Below, piece by piece: positions 50,026-59,518 of a DNA stretch of 64,000 bases (position 1 is its first letter; the number at the start of each line of letters is the position of its first letter). The notes beneath the pieces were generated by a model. That model saw only the letters and a list, made by a program, of their open reading frames with translations, ran no database searches and was not told the origin of the DNA. Source of the DNA: UBA3102 sp964413055 (lineage in GTDB: Bacteria > Bacillota > Desulfotomaculia > Desulfotomaculales > Pelotomaculaceae). The stretch lies in NCBI GenBank assembly GCA_964413055.1, contig CAYPRB010000002.1, positions 186,001 through 250,000 on the forward strand, written 5' to 3'. The position numbers and the translations under genes are program-made.

Positions 50026-52032
50026 TTGACCAGTAGTCAGGAACAGGCACGGGAGCGGGCCGCGCAGCTGCGCAAAGAAATAGAGAAACATGACTACCAT
50101 TATTTTGTATTGGACAACCCGCTTGTTTCCGACGCGCAGTACGATAAAATGATGCGTGAGCTCGAGGAGCTGGAGCAAAAATATCCCGCCCTGGCAACCC
50201 CTTATTCGCCGACCCGGAGAGTCGGCGGCAAACCCAGGGAAGGTTTTACGTCCGTGCGTCACTTCACACCCATGCTGAGCCTGGCCAATGCTTTTGATGA
50301 GCAAGAGTTGCGTGACTTCGACCGGCGCGTGCGGCAGGCGCTGCCGGGGGAGGAAGTCTCATATGTCGTTGAACCCAAGATTGACGGTCTGGCCGTTTCC
50401 CTCTATTACGAAAACGGCCTTCTGGTGAGAGGAGCCACCCGGGGTGACGGTGAAACCGGAGAGGAAATTACCGGGAATTTAAGAACTATCAGGAGCGTAC
50501 CTTTAAGGTTGCACCGGCCCGTGCCGGGTTTGGAAGTCAGGGGAGAGGCCTATATGTCCAAGGAAGCTTTTTCCCGCCTGAACGGGGTTAGAGAAGAGAC
50601 GGGGGAAACTTTTTTTGCCAACCCGCGTAATGCCGCCGCCGGAACTCTGCGCCAACTGGATCCCAAAGTTGCTGCTTCCCGTCAGCTCGGGCTTTTTGTG
50701 TATGGTATCGGTTACAGTGCGGGAGTAGCAGTTGCAACACACGCGGAAGTGCTTCAGCTACTGAAGGAATTGGGTTTTAAAGTAAACCCGCGGTTCCGGC
50801 TTTTTGATGGCCTGGACGAATTAATTCTTTATTGCCGGGAATGGCAGTTGCGCCGGTTAGAACTACCTTATGCCGTGGACGGGCTGGTGGTAAAGGTGAA
50901 TTCCCTTTCCCAGCAAGAAAGGTTGGGCGCCACCATGAAGAGTCCGCGCTGGGCGATAGCTTTTAAATTTCCGCCCGAGCAGGCCGTTACCTCTGTGAAA
51001 AGCATTTTTGTCCGCGTGGGGCGCACCGGAGTGCTGACTCCGACCGCGGAACTGGAACCGGTACGGTTGGCCGGTACCACCGTGAGCCGGGCTACTTTAC
51101 ATAACGAGGATATGATCCGGGAAAAAGATCTCCGGATTGGGGATAAAGTGCTGGTACAGAAAGCCGGGGATATTATTCCCGAAGTAATATCCGTCCTGCC
51201 GGAAGAAAGGACCGGTACGGAAAAGGTCTGGTCCATGCCTGCAACGTGTCCTTCCTGCGGTTCGCTGGTGACGCGTGCCGGGGGTGAAGCGGCTGCCCGC
51301 TGTACTGGTTTGGCCTGTCCGGCCAGACTGCACGAAAGTTTAATCCACTTTGCTTCCCGTAATGCCATGGATATCACCGGACTGGGGCCGGCGGTGATTG
51401 CCCAGCTCCTGGCGGCCGGTTTGGTTCGGGACCCGGCGGACTTATACCACCTGCGTTTTGAGGACCTGGCTAATCTGGAACGGATGGGAGACAAGTCTGC
51501 CCAAAACCTGCTCGGGGCTATTGAAAAGAGCAAAAAAAATTCTTTGGCCCGGTTGATCTTCGCCCTGGGCATCCGCCACGTGGGGGAACGTTCGGCCAGG
51601 ATTCTGGCCGGACATTACGGTTCTCTGGAAGCACTGGTAGAGGCCGGAGAGGATGAACTGGTAAATTTGCCGGAAACCGGTCCCAAAATTGCTGCGAGCA
51701 TCGCGGCGTTCTTTACCGACCAACGGAACCGCGACATAATCCAAAAACTGGTCCGGGCGGGAGTCAACTCTAGAGAGCAAACAGTACGGAAAGAGAGTGA
51801 CCTTTTGACCGGAAAGACTTTTGTCCTTACAGGCACCCTGGCCGGTTTCAGCCGCCAGGAAGCAAAAGAACTGGTGGCACGGCTGGGCGGAAAAGTTTCT
51901 TCCGGCGTCAGCCGTGCCACGGATTACGTTGTGGCGGGGGAAAACCCGGGTTCCAAGTACGACAAGGCTGTTTCCCTGGGGATAAAGATACTGGACGAAG
52001 GGGAGTTTAAGAAGCTCACCGGGGTTCAATAA
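50026..52032 (+). CDS. ligA: NAD-dependent DNA ligase LigA
   Basis: Seals nicks using NAD. The 668-residue protein has the Ia domain (HDYHYFVLDNPLVSDAQYD), the adenylation Lys118 in EPKIDGLAVS, the OB fold, a four-Cys zinc finger (CPSCGS ... CTGLACPARL), helix-hairpin-helix repeats and a BRCT domain (LTGKTFVLTGTLAGFSRQEAKELV). The TTG at 50026 follows AGGAGGAGGTGA; the longer frame to 49993 has no ribosome site. Confidence 0.98.
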   Translation: MTSSQEQARERAAQLRKEIEKHDYHYFVLDNPLVSDAQYDKMMRELEELEQKYPALATPYSPTRRVGGKPREGFTSVRHFTPMLSLANAFDEQELRDFDRRVRQALPGEEVSYVVEPKIDGLAVSLYYENGLLVRGATRGDGETGEEITGNLRTIRSVPLRLHRPVPGLEVRGEAYMSKEAFSRLNGVREETGETFFANPRNAAAGTLRQLDPKVAASRQLGLFVYGIGYSAGVAVATHAEVLQLLKELGFKVNPRFRLFDGLDELILYCREWQLRRLELPYAVDGLVVKVNSLSQQERLGATMKSPRWAIAFKFPPEQAVTSVKSIFVRVGRTGVLTPTAELEPVRLAGTTVSRATLHNEDMIREKDLRIGDKVLVQKAGDIIPEVISVLPEERTGTEKVWSMPATCPSCGSLVTRAGGEAAARCTGLACPARLHESLIHFASRNAMDITGLGPAVIAQLLAAGLVRDPADLYHLRFEDLANLERMGDKSAQNLLGAIEKSKKNSLARLIFALGIRHVGERSARILAGHYGSLEALVEAGEDELVNLPETGPKIAASIAAFFTDQRNRDIIQKLVRAGVNSREQTVRKESDLLTGKTFVLTGTLAGFSRQEAKELVARLGGKVSSGVSRATDYVVAGENPGSKYDKAVSLGIKILDEGEFKKLTGVQ

Positions 52033-52104
52033 AGGAAAAATGTTGTATCGTGGCGAATAAAGCTGTATAGACGAAAAAGTTTCCGTCTGGAGGGGAAGCG
52101 CGGA

Positions 52105-52938
52105 GTGCCGCAAATTATTAATCCAAGTACAGAGAAGTTCCCCAGGTCTCCGGTAAAGTGGGCGGGGGGTAAAAACCGGCTTTTGATACAGATTTTACCG
52201 CTGTTACCTGATAGATTTGATTTTTATATGGAACCTTTTATTGGAGGGGGCGCGGTTTTTTTTCGTTTGATGCCTACCAGGGCTGTTTTAATCGACAGTA
52301 ATGACGAATTAATTAATTTTTACCAGGTGGTTCGTGACCAGCTGGAAGCTCTTTTGACCGACCTGAAAAAACACCGGAATACTGCCGAATACTATTACCA
52401 CATGCGTGCCCTGGACCCGCTGCAAATGGACCGCTCAAGCCGGGCGTCACGGTTTCTATACCTTAACAAAACGGGATACAACGGCCTCTGGCGTGTCAAT
52501 AAAAAAGGTAAGTATAATGTTCCCTTCGGGCGGTACAAAAATCCCAAGCTGGTAGACCGGGAAAATCTCCGGTCCGTGAGCAAGGCTTTACAAAGAGCCG
52601 AAATTATTACGGGCGACTTCAGCATGGTGCTGGACTACGTACAACCGCGGACTTTTGTGTATCTTGACCCGCCTTACCATCCTGTCTCAAGAACAGCCCG
52701 TTTTACCAGTTATACTTCCGCTGCGTTCGGTGAGGAGGAACAGCGCCGTTTGGCCGGGGTATTTAACCGGCTGCATGAAAAAGATTGCCGGGTGATGCTC
52801 AGTAATTCCGATACTTCTTTGATCAGAGAACTATACAGGGAGTATGACCAGCGGGTGGTTTATGCCCCCAGGGCAATTAACTGTCTTGCCGGCAGGCGCG
52901 GGCCGGTTGCAGAACTGGTCATCAGAAATTATACTTAA
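52105..52938 (+). CDS. dam: DNA adenine methylase, D12 (Dam) class
   Basis: N6-adenine methyltransferase of 277 residues, probably specific for GATC by family. The AdoMet motif is PVKWAGGKNRLL with MEPFIGGGAVFF, the catalytic motif is YLDPPYHPVS, and TGYNGLWRVNKKGKYNVPFGRYK is the D12 signature. GTG at 52105 with GGAGGGGAA upstream. No restriction endonuclease lies beside it; the neighbours are ligA and gatCAB, so it looks like a solitary methylase. Confidence 0.93.
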   Translation: MPQIINPSTEKFPRSPVKWAGGKNRLLIQILPLLPDRFDFYMEPFIGGGAVFFRLMPTRAVLIDSNDELINFYQVVRDQLEALLTDLKKHRNTAEYYYHMRALDPLQMDRSSRASRFLYLNKTGYNGLWRVNKKGKYNVPFGRYKNPKLVDRENLRSVSKALQRAEIITGDFSMVLDYVQPRTFVYLDPPYHPVSRTARFTSYTSAAFGEEEQRRLAGVFNRLHEKDCRVMLSNSDTSLIRELYREYDQRVVYAPRAINCLAGRRGPVAELVIRNYT

Positions 52939-53027
52939 TTAGATTAGGATTTTAGGCGTGATTAAGAAAACTTTTATCGGGCTAGAATAATCCATTAATA
53001 TTATTATTTACAAAGTGGGTGAAAATA

Positions 53028-53309
53028 TTGATTACCAAAAAAGATGTAGAACACGTGGCATATTTAAGCCGGTTGGAGTTAACCGCGGAAGAGAAAGAAC
53101 TTTACACCAGGCAGCTCAACGATATCCTGGAACATTTTCAATCCCTGCAGCAGCTGGATACCGGAGACGTCCGGCCGACGGCCCATGTGCTGCCTTTAAA
53201 AAATGTCTTCCGGGAAGACTGGGTGGGGCAGCACCTGTCCGTTGAAGAAGTCCTGGCCAATTGCCCCGACCGGGAAGAAGACTACTTCAAGGTACCAAAG
53301 ATTGTATAA
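53028..53309 (+). CDS. gatC: Asp/Glu-tRNA amidotransferase subunit GatC
   Basis: Small subunit that holds GatA and GatB together in transamidation of Glu-tRNA(Gln) and Asp-tRNA(Asn). It shows ITKKDVEHVAYLSRLELTAEEKELYTRQLNDIL and RPTAHVLPLKNVFREDW. The TTG at 53028 gives the usual short N-terminus; a GTG at 53019 is an alternative. gatA starts 36 bp downstream. Confidence 0.95.
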   Translation: MITKKDVEHVAYLSRLELTAEEKELYTRQLNDILEHFQSLQQLDTGDVRPTAHVLPLKNVFREDWVGQHLSVEEVLANCPDREEDYFKVPKIV

Positions 53310-53345
53310 TGGTGTATAGTGGTATTTACTTAGGAGGCGATGAAA

Positions 53346-54803
53346 TTGCAGCTTTTCCGGCTGACGGCCCATGAACTCCACGGGTTTTTATCAAAGAGGG
53401 AGATATCCGCCGAGGAATTGAATAAGGCCGTATTTGACAGGATAGCAGCGGTAGAAGATAAAATAGGCGCTTATATATGCCGGACCAAAGAACTTGCCTT
53501 GGAGCGGGCCCGGGCGGTGGACAGGCAGATTAAAGAAGGTGCAAGAACCGCGCCCCTTGCGGGAATTCCGGTGGCAATAAAGGATAATATCTGTACCAAC
53601 GGTATCAGTACCACTGCCGGTTCCAAGATCTTAGCGGATTTCATCCCGCCTTACAGCGCTACCGTGGTAAAAAAACTTGAGGCGGCAGGAGCGACCATGA
53701 CCGGTAAAACTAATATGGATGAATTTGCCATGGGGTCTTCCACCGAAAATTCCGCTTTCTTAACCACGCGTAATCCGTGGGATACCGGACGGGTGCCCGG
53801 CGGGTCGAGCGGGGGGTCCGCGGCTGCGGTTGCAGCCGGTGAGGTCATTTGCGCGCTGGGTTCGGATACCGGCGGTTCCATTCGCCAGCCGGCGGCTTTT
53901 TGCGGGGTGGTGGGCATGAAACCTACCTACGGGGCAGTTTCCCGTTACGGCCTGATTGCTTTTGCCTCCTCCCTGGACCAGATCGGGCCCTTGACCAAAG
54001 ACGTTACCGATTGTGCCTTGATGCTTAATGTTATTTGCGGGCATGATCCCATGGATTCCACGTCGGCTGACTTTACCGTGCCGGACTTTACCGGCTTTTT
54101 AAATGAAGATGTGCGGGGACTGAAAATAGGGGTTCCGGAGGAATTTATGGTCGAGGGAATTGACCCGCGTGTGCGGGCGTCCGTGGAAAGTGCCATGACG
54201 CTTCTGGAAAATTTGGGGGCAGTTGTCGAGTATACAAATCTACCGCATAATAAGCACGCCCTTTCGGCGTATTATTTGATTGCTCCGGCGGAGGCCAGCT
54301 CCAACCTGGCCCGTTATGACGGGGTGCGTTACGGTTACCGGGCGCCGGCAGCTGAGGATGTGGTCGACATGTTTATCAAGACCCGGAGCGAGGCTTTGGG
54401 TCCGGAAGTCAAACGGAGGATTATGCTGGGAACTTACGGTCTTTCCGCCGGTTATTACGACGCGTATTATTTAAAAGCTTTAAAGGTCCGCACGCTAATC
54501 AAGCAGGACTTTGAACGGGCGCTGGAAAAATTCGATTTGTTGCTTTCCCCGGCAACGCCCACCCCGGCCTTTCGGTTTGGGGAAAAAGTGGACGACCCGC
54601 TTAAGATGTACCTGTCGGATATTTGTACCATACCGGTGAACTTGGCAGGAATACCGGGTATTTCGCTTCCCTGCGGCTTTGTGGACGGGATGCCGGTAGG
54701 CCTGCAGTTAATGGGGAAATATTTCGATGAGGGAACGCTCCTCAGGGTGGCTTACACCTTTGAGCAAAATACTGATTATCACCGGAAGCAACCGGAAATA
54801 TAA
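53346..54803 (+). CDS. gatA: Asp/Glu-tRNA amidotransferase subunit GatA
   Basis: Amidase subunit that frees ammonia from glutamine. The Ser-Ser-Lys triad is visible in PVAIKDNICT, GGSSGGSAAAVAAGE and GSDTGGSIRQPAAF. The TTG at 53346 is eight bases after AGGAGG and gives the normal opening QLFRLTAHELHGFL; the ATG at 53340 is only two bases from the ribosome site. 485 residues, normal length. Confidence 0.98.
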   Translation: MQLFRLTAHELHGFLSKREISAEELNKAVFDRIAAVEDKIGAYICRTKELALERARAVDRQIKEGARTAPLAGIPVAIKDNICTNGISTTAGSKILADFIPPYSATVVKKLEAAGATMTGKTNMDEFAMGSSTENSAFLTTRNPWDTGRVPGGSSGGSAAAVAAGEVICALGSDTGGSIRQPAAFCGVVGMKPTYGAVSRYGLIAFASSLDQIGPLTKDVTDCALMLNVICGHDPMDSTSADFTVPDFTGFLNEDVRGLKIGVPEEFMVEGIDPRVRASVESAMTLLENLGAVVEYTNLPHNKHALSAYYLIAPAEASSNLARYDGVRYGYRAPAAEDVVDMFIKTRSEALGPEVKRRIMLGTYGLSAGYYDAYYLKALKVRTLIKQDFERALEKFDLLLSPATPTPAFRFGEKVDDPLKMYLSDICTIPVNLAGIPGISLPCGFVDGMPVGLQLMGKYFDEGTLLRVAYTFEQNTDYHRKQPEI

Positions 54804-54841
54804 ATTTTTATTGCAAACGTTTTGATTAGGGAGGGGCTGCT

Positions 54842-56278
54842 TTGGCCCGGTACGAACCTGTTATCGGCCTGGAGGTACACGTAGAGCTTAAAACCAGGTC
54901 TAAAATATTTTGTGATTCCACTACTGAATTCGGCGGAGCTCCCAATACTCACGTATGTCCGGTATGCCTGGGCCTGCCCGGGGTGCTTCCCGTGGTCAAC
55001 AAGACCGTAGTAGAATACGCAATCCGCATCGCCCTGGCATTAAACTGTCAGATAGCGGAATTCTCCAAATTTGACAGAAAAAACTACTATTATCCGGACA
55101 TGCCGAAAAATTACCAGATCTCGCAGTACGATCTGCCCATAGCGGAACACGGCAGCCTGGAAATAGATGCCGGCGGTGTCACCAAAAAAATCGGGATTAC
55201 CCGGCTGCACATGGAGGAGGATACGGGCAAGCTGGTGCACCAGGGAACTATCACTACCACCTCCTTTTCCCTGGTGGATTATAACCGGGCCGGTGTGCCC
55301 CTGATCGAAATTGTTTCCGAGCCGGAACTGCGTTCGCCGGAAGAGGCGCGGCGCTATCTGGAAAAATTAAAAGCAATCATCCAGTATACAGGGGTTTCCG
55401 ACTGCAAAATGGAGGAGGGCAGCCTGCGCTGTGACGCCAATATTTCCGTTCGTCCCGTGGGGAGCAGTACTTTCGGTACCAAAACGGAGATTAAAAACAT
55501 GAATTCTTTTAAAGCCCTCCAGAGAGCCCTGGCCTATGAAATCGAGCGCCAGAAAAATGTACTGGGGAAAGGCGGCCGGATCGTCCAGGAGACCAGGACC
55601 TGGGATGAGGGGCAGGGCGTCACTCTTCCCCTGCGCAGCAAAGAATATGCGCACGACTACCGTTATTTACCCGACCCGGACCTGGTTCCCATGATTATTG
55701 AAAGGGACTGGGTGGAGGAGATCCGCAGCTCCTTGCCGGAGCTTCCCGACGCACGGCGCGCTCGTTATGTCAGAGAGTACGGGTTGCCGGAGTATGATGC
55801 CGGTGTGCTGACCAACACCAAAGAACTGGCGGACTATTTTGAGCAGTGTATTGCGGTCTGGTCCGCTCCCAAGGCGGTGAGCAACTGGGTCATGGGTGAC
55901 CTTACCAGGCTGCTGAACGCCAATAATATTGAGATTACCGGCTGTCCGGTTGCTCCGGAACAACTGGCCTCCTTGCTGCGGTTGATGGATGAGGGTACGA
56001 TCAGCGGCAAGATTGCCAAGAAGGTGTTTGACGAGATGTTTACCACCGGCAAGGATGCAGAAACGGTGGTTAAGGAGCGGGGCCTGGTTCAGATCAGTGA
56101 CGAAAGCGCTATAGCGGCTGTTGTGAACGGGGTCCTGAAAAGAAACCCGCAATCGGTGGCGGATTACCGCAACGGTAAGGAACGCGCCCTGGGTTTCCTG
56201 GTGGGTCAGGTTATGAAGGCAACCAAGGGAAAGGCTAATCCCGAAATGGTTAACAGACTGCTGAAAGAAAGACTTTAA
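54842..56278 (+). CDS. gatB: Asp/Glu-tRNA amidotransferase subunit GatB
   Basis: tRNA-binding kinase subunit of GatCAB. The 478-residue protein opens with YEPVIGLEVHVELKTRSKIFCDS and has CPVCLGLPGVLPVVN with zinc ligands, KNYYYPDMPKNYQISQYD, and the C-terminal YqeY-like tail domain ending VMKATKGKANPEMVNRLLKE. TTG at 54842 after AGGGAGGGG. It ends the gatCAB operon. Confidence 0.98.
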   Translation: MARYEPVIGLEVHVELKTRSKIFCDSTTEFGGAPNTHVCPVCLGLPGVLPVVNKTVVEYAIRIALALNCQIAEFSKFDRKNYYYPDMPKNYQISQYDLPIAEHGSLEIDAGGVTKKIGITRLHMEEDTGKLVHQGTITTTSFSLVDYNRAGVPLIEIVSEPELRSPEEARRYLEKLKAIIQYTGVSDCKMEEGSLRCDANISVRPVGSSTFGTKTEIKNMNSFKALQRALAYEIERQKNVLGKGGRIVQETRTWDEGQGVTLPLRSKEYAHDYRYLPDPDLVPMIIERDWVEEIRSSLPELPDARRARYVREYGLPEYDAGVLTNTKELADYFEQCIAVWSAPKAVSNWVMGDLTRLLNANNIEITGCPVAPEQLASLLRLMDEGTISGKIAKKVFDEMFTTGKDAETVVKERGLVQISDESAIAAVVNGVLKRNPQSVADYRNGKERALGFLVGQVMKATKGKANPEMVNRLLKERL

Positions 56279-56438
56279 GGGAAAAGGGGGCTTCAAGAAG
56301 CTTCTTTTTTTATGTGTGCAAGGATATTATTTATTATCATAGATAATCATAAAAAGCGGATGTCAGGCGTGAAAGTATACAATATAACTTCCGGGTGAGC
56401 TTTCAAGTAAAAAAGAATTGTGGTACTATTTTTTTAAG

Positions 56439-56482
56439 TTATTTTAAAAGAGCCAACGGAACCTCCGCGTTTTTTAAAATAA
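56439..56482 (+). promoter_or_regulatory. AT-rich hairpin in the leader of the NifV-like cluster
   Basis: TTATTTTAAAA (56439-56449) and TTTTAAAATAA (56472-56482) are exact complements, with ACGGA/TCCG pairing possible inside. It is about 45 bp before the first gene. The rest of 56279-56525 shows a weak GCTTC/GAAGC hairpin with T7 near 56290-56312 after gatB and nothing else that I can support. Confidence 0.45.
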
Positions 56483-56525
56483 TAATTGCCGGTACAAAAC
56501 TATAACTAAAAGAGGTGTTTTAATC

Positions 56526-57659
56526 GTGGCAGGTAACGATATTATTATTGTGGATACCACTTTAAGAGACGGGGAGCAAACGGCGGGGGTGGTCTTTGCC
56601 AACAAGGAAAAGGTGCGGATAGCAAAACTTCTCGATGAAATCGGCGTGCACCAGATTGAGGCGGGTGTTCCGGTTATGGGCGGCGATGAAAAAGAAGCAG
56701 TCAAGGCTATCTGTCATGCCGGGCTTAAGGCCAGCATTATGGGCTGGAACCGCCCGGTGCTCAAGGATATTGAAGCTTCGCTTGATTGCGGTGTTGATGC
56801 CGTGGCGATATCTATTTCTAGTTCCGACATCCACATCAAGCATAAATTAGGTACGTCGCGGGAGCAAGTTGTGGAGCAAATGGTTAAGGCGGTTGCATTT
56901 GCTAAAAAAGAAGGGCTGCAAGTCTCCGTTAACGCGGAAGATGCATCCCGCAGTGATATGGAGTTTTTGACGAGGTTTGCCCGGGCGGCCAGGGAGGCGG
57001 GAGCGGACCGGCTCCGTTATTGTGACACTGTTGGCATTATGGATCCGTTTACTACCTATGACCGGATCAAGCAAATAATTGATACGGTGCATATCGATAT
57101 TGAAATGCATACCCATAATGATTTCGGTATGGCTACCGCCAATGCCCTGGCAGGTATTAAGGCCGGGGCCAGATATGTGGGAGTAACCGTGATCGGTTTA
57201 GGCGAGCGGGCAGGCAATGCGGCGCTGGAAGAAGTGGTTATGGCCTTAAAACACCTGCATAATATTGATTTAAAATTTAATGCCGGGATGTTTTTGGAAT
57301 TGGCGCAATACGTATCCACAGCTTCGGGCAGAGAACTTCCGGCTTGGAAAGCCATTGTGGGGTCAAATATGTTTGCGCATGAATCCGGTATTCATGCCGA
57401 CGGGGTGCAAAAACACCCCACCACCTATGAAGCCTTTCAACCGGAAGAGGTCGGGCTGCAGCGCCAGATCGTTATCGGTAAACATTCGGGAACAGCGGCG
57501 TTAAAGGCTAAATTTGCCGAGTTCGGCAGGTGTTTAACCAGCCGTCAGGCCCGGGAATTGTTGTCTAAAGTGCGTTCCACCACCGTCTCTCTAAAACGTC
57601 CGTTGTTTGATAAAGAGTTGGTATATATTTACGAAGATTTATTTGGAAAGAGGGATTAG
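56526..57659 (+). CDS. Homocitrate synthase-family (NifV-like) enzyme; candidate Re-citrate synthase
   Basis: Claisen-condensing HMGL-like enzyme of 377 residues: metal/catalytic start VDTTLRDGEQTAGVVF, DEIGVHQIEAGVPVMG, the metal-binding HTHNDFGMATANA and the late HESGIHADGV. By sequence it is NifV-like (homocitrate synthase). The next three genes encode a two-subunit aconitase-type enzyme and an isocitrate dehydrogenase, and no nif genes are visible, so a Re-citrate synthase feeding 2-oxoglutarate is the more coherent reading. Known Re-citrate synthases of anaerobes belong to this superfamily. GTG at 56526 with AGAGGTG upstream. Confidence 0.85.
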   Translation: MAGNDIIIVDTTLRDGEQTAGVVFANKEKVRIAKLLDEIGVHQIEAGVPVMGGDEKEAVKAICHAGLKASIMGWNRPVLKDIEASLDCGVDAVAISISSSDIHIKHKLGTSREQVVEQMVKAVAFAKKEGLQVSVNAEDASRSDMEFLTRFARAAREAGADRLRYCDTVGIMDPFTTYDRIKQIIDTVHIDIEMHTHNDFGMATANALAGIKAGARYVGVTVIGLGERAGNAALEEVVMALKHLHNIDLKFNAGMFLELAQYVSTASGRELPAWKAIVGSNMFAHESGIHADGVQKHPTTYEAFQPEEVGLQRQIVIGKHSGTAALKAKFAEFGRCLTSRQARELLSKVRSTTVSLKRPLFDKELVYIYEDLFGKRD

Positions 57660-57660
57660 G

Positions 57661-58935
57661 TTGAGTAAAACTATGATTGAAAAAATCATTTCCAGTCACA
57701 GTGGCAGGGAAGTGCATGCCGGCGACATTGTGGTGGCCGATGTGGATTATGTTATGGCCCAGGACGGTACCGCCCCTCTTGCCATCAGGGCTTTTAAAGA
57801 TATGGGCGGGGAAGAGGTTTTTAACCGGGACCGGGTGGCTCTGGTCATAGACCACAGTGCGCCCAGTCCCAACGAAGGAGTTTCTTCCCTGCATAAGTTA
57901 ATGAGAGAGTTTGCCGCCGAAAAGGAATTTTATCTTTACGATGTAGGGGAAGGGGTTTGCCACCAGCTTATTCCCGAAAGCGGCAAGGTCGGACCGGGCA
58001 GCCTGGTAATCGGCGCCGATTCCCACACCTGTACTTACGGCGCCCTGAATGCTTTTTCCACCGGGGTCGGTTCCACTGATTTAGCCGGAGGGCTGATAGC
58101 AGGCCGAATGTGGTTTAAAGTGCCCGAAACGGTTAAAATTGTTTGTAACGAGACCCTGCCGGCCGGCGTTTATTCCAAAGACCTCATTCTCTATTTAATC
58201 GGCGAGGTTACTGCCGACGGGGCAACTTATATGGCTGCTGAATATACCGGCGAAGCCATAGCGGCAATGTCCCAGGAAGCCCGTTTTACGATTGCAAACA
58301 TGGCGGTAGAAATGGGGGCCAAGGCGGGGTTGATGGAGGCTGATGACAAAACCCTGGCCTGGTTGCGCCGGTTTTCTAAGCGCAAGTATACCCCGGTATT
58401 CGCCGGTGCCGGGGCGGTGTACTCCCGGGTATTGGAATATGATGTGTCGCGGCTGGAACCTCAGGTAGCAAGACCGCACCGGGTGGACAACGTGGTTCCG
58501 GTAAAAGATGTAGCCGGGCGTCCTGTCGCGCAGGCGGTGCTCGGTACCTGCACCAACGGGCGTTTGGAAGACTTGCGGATTGCCGCAGGTATTCTGGATG
58601 GTCGCAAGGTGCACCGGAACGTCCGCTTGATCGTAGCGCCTGCTTCCCGCCGGGTTTTTCTGGATGCCATGGCCGAAGGGTTCATCCAGTCCCTGGTGGA
58701 AGCCGGGGCGGCAATAGTTACACCAGGCTGCGGCCCGTGTGTGGGTACCCACAACGGGGTTCCGTCCGACGGCGAGACGGTCATTTCCACCGCCAACCGT
58801 AATTTTAAAGGGCGGATGGGCAATTCCAACGCGGAGATTTATCTGGCTTCTCCCGCTACCGTGGCGGCTAGCGCCCTGACCGGGGAAATTACCGATCCGC
58901 GGGAAATGCCGGGCATACTAAAATTAACTAATTAA
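57661..58935 (+). CDS. Aconitase/homoaconitase-type large subunit (LeuC-like)
   Basis: [4Fe-4S] hydro-lyase large subunit of 424 residues. It shows HAGDIVVADVDYVMAQDGTAP, VIGADSHTCTYGALNAFSTGVGSTD with the first cluster Cys, and CGPCVGTHNGVPSDGETVISTANRNFKGRMG with the other two. The two-subunit LeuC/HacA type handles isopropylmalate, homocitrate or citrate; the flanking genes suggest citrate to isocitrate here. The TTG at 57661 follows AAAGAGGG, one base after the upstream stop. Confidence 0.88.
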   Translation: MSKTMIEKIISSHSGREVHAGDIVVADVDYVMAQDGTAPLAIRAFKDMGGEEVFNRDRVALVIDHSAPSPNEGVSSLHKLMREFAAEKEFYLYDVGEGVCHQLIPESGKVGPGSLVIGADSHTCTYGALNAFSTGVGSTDLAGGLIAGRMWFKVPETVKIVCNETLPAGVYSKDLILYLIGEVTADGATYMAAEYTGEAIAAMSQEARFTIANMAVEMGAKAGLMEADDKTLAWLRRFSKRKYTPVFAGAGAVYSRVLEYDVSRLEPQVARPHRVDNVVPVKDVAGRPVAQAVLGTCTNGRLEDLRIAAGILDGRKVHRNVRLIVAPASRRVFLDAMAEGFIQSLVEAGAAIVTPGCGPCVGTHNGVPSDGETVISTANRNFKGRMGNSNAEIYLASPATVAASALTGEITDPREMPGILKLTN

Positions 58936-58957
58936 GTTTAAAAAGTAGGTGTTTTTC

Positions 58958-59458
58958 TTGATATTTGACGGTAAGGCCCATAAATTCGGCAATGATGTGA
59001 ACACTGATTACATTATTTCGGGAAAGTATAAATTCAAAACCTTGGATATGCAAGCACTCGCCAAACACGTAATGGAAGATCTGGATCCGCAATTTTACCG
59101 GAAAGTCAGTGCCGGAGATTTTATCGTGGCCGGCACTAACTTTGGCTGCGGCAGTTCCCGCGAGCAGGCCCCGTTGGCCATCAAATATGCGGCAATAAGC
59201 GCGGTTTTGGCTAAATCTTTTGCCAGGATTTTTTATCGTAACGCCATTAATACCGGACTTCCCGTGGTAGAGTGTGATACCGATCAAATTGCTCCCGGTG
59301 ACGAGCTTTTGGTCAACTTGGTGGACGGAGTTATCACCAATAAAACCAAAAAGGTTAACCTGCCGGTCAAGCCGCTGCCGGGTGTGATGCTTAAAATTCT
59401 TCAAGACGGTGGTTTGGCGCCGCATTTCAGGAAATACGGCGGGTTTAATTTAACATGA
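58958..59458 (+). CDS. Aconitase/homoaconitase-type small subunit (LeuD-like)
   Basis: Swivel-domain subunit of 166 residues, partner of the preceding gene. It shows GNDVNTDYIISGKYKF, the substrate loop FIVAGTNFGCGSSREQAPLAIK and ARIFYRNAINTGLPVVE. The GSSREQA form is shared by archaeal homoaconitase and two-subunit aconitases. The TTG at 58958 is best spaced from AAGTAGGTG; a GTG at 58949 is also in frame. Confidence 0.88.
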   Translation: MIFDGKAHKFGNDVNTDYIISGKYKFKTLDMQALAKHVMEDLDPQFYRKVSAGDFIVAGTNFGCGSSREQAPLAIKYAAISAVLAKSFARIFYRNAINTGLPVVECDTDQIAPGDELLVNLVDGVITNKTKKVNLPVKPLPGVMLKILQDGGLAPHFRKYGGFNLT

Positions 59459-59518
59459 TCCAGGTGTTTTGCACAGAGACAGAGAGCTCCCATGAAAGAA
59501 AAATAACGGAGGTTGGTT

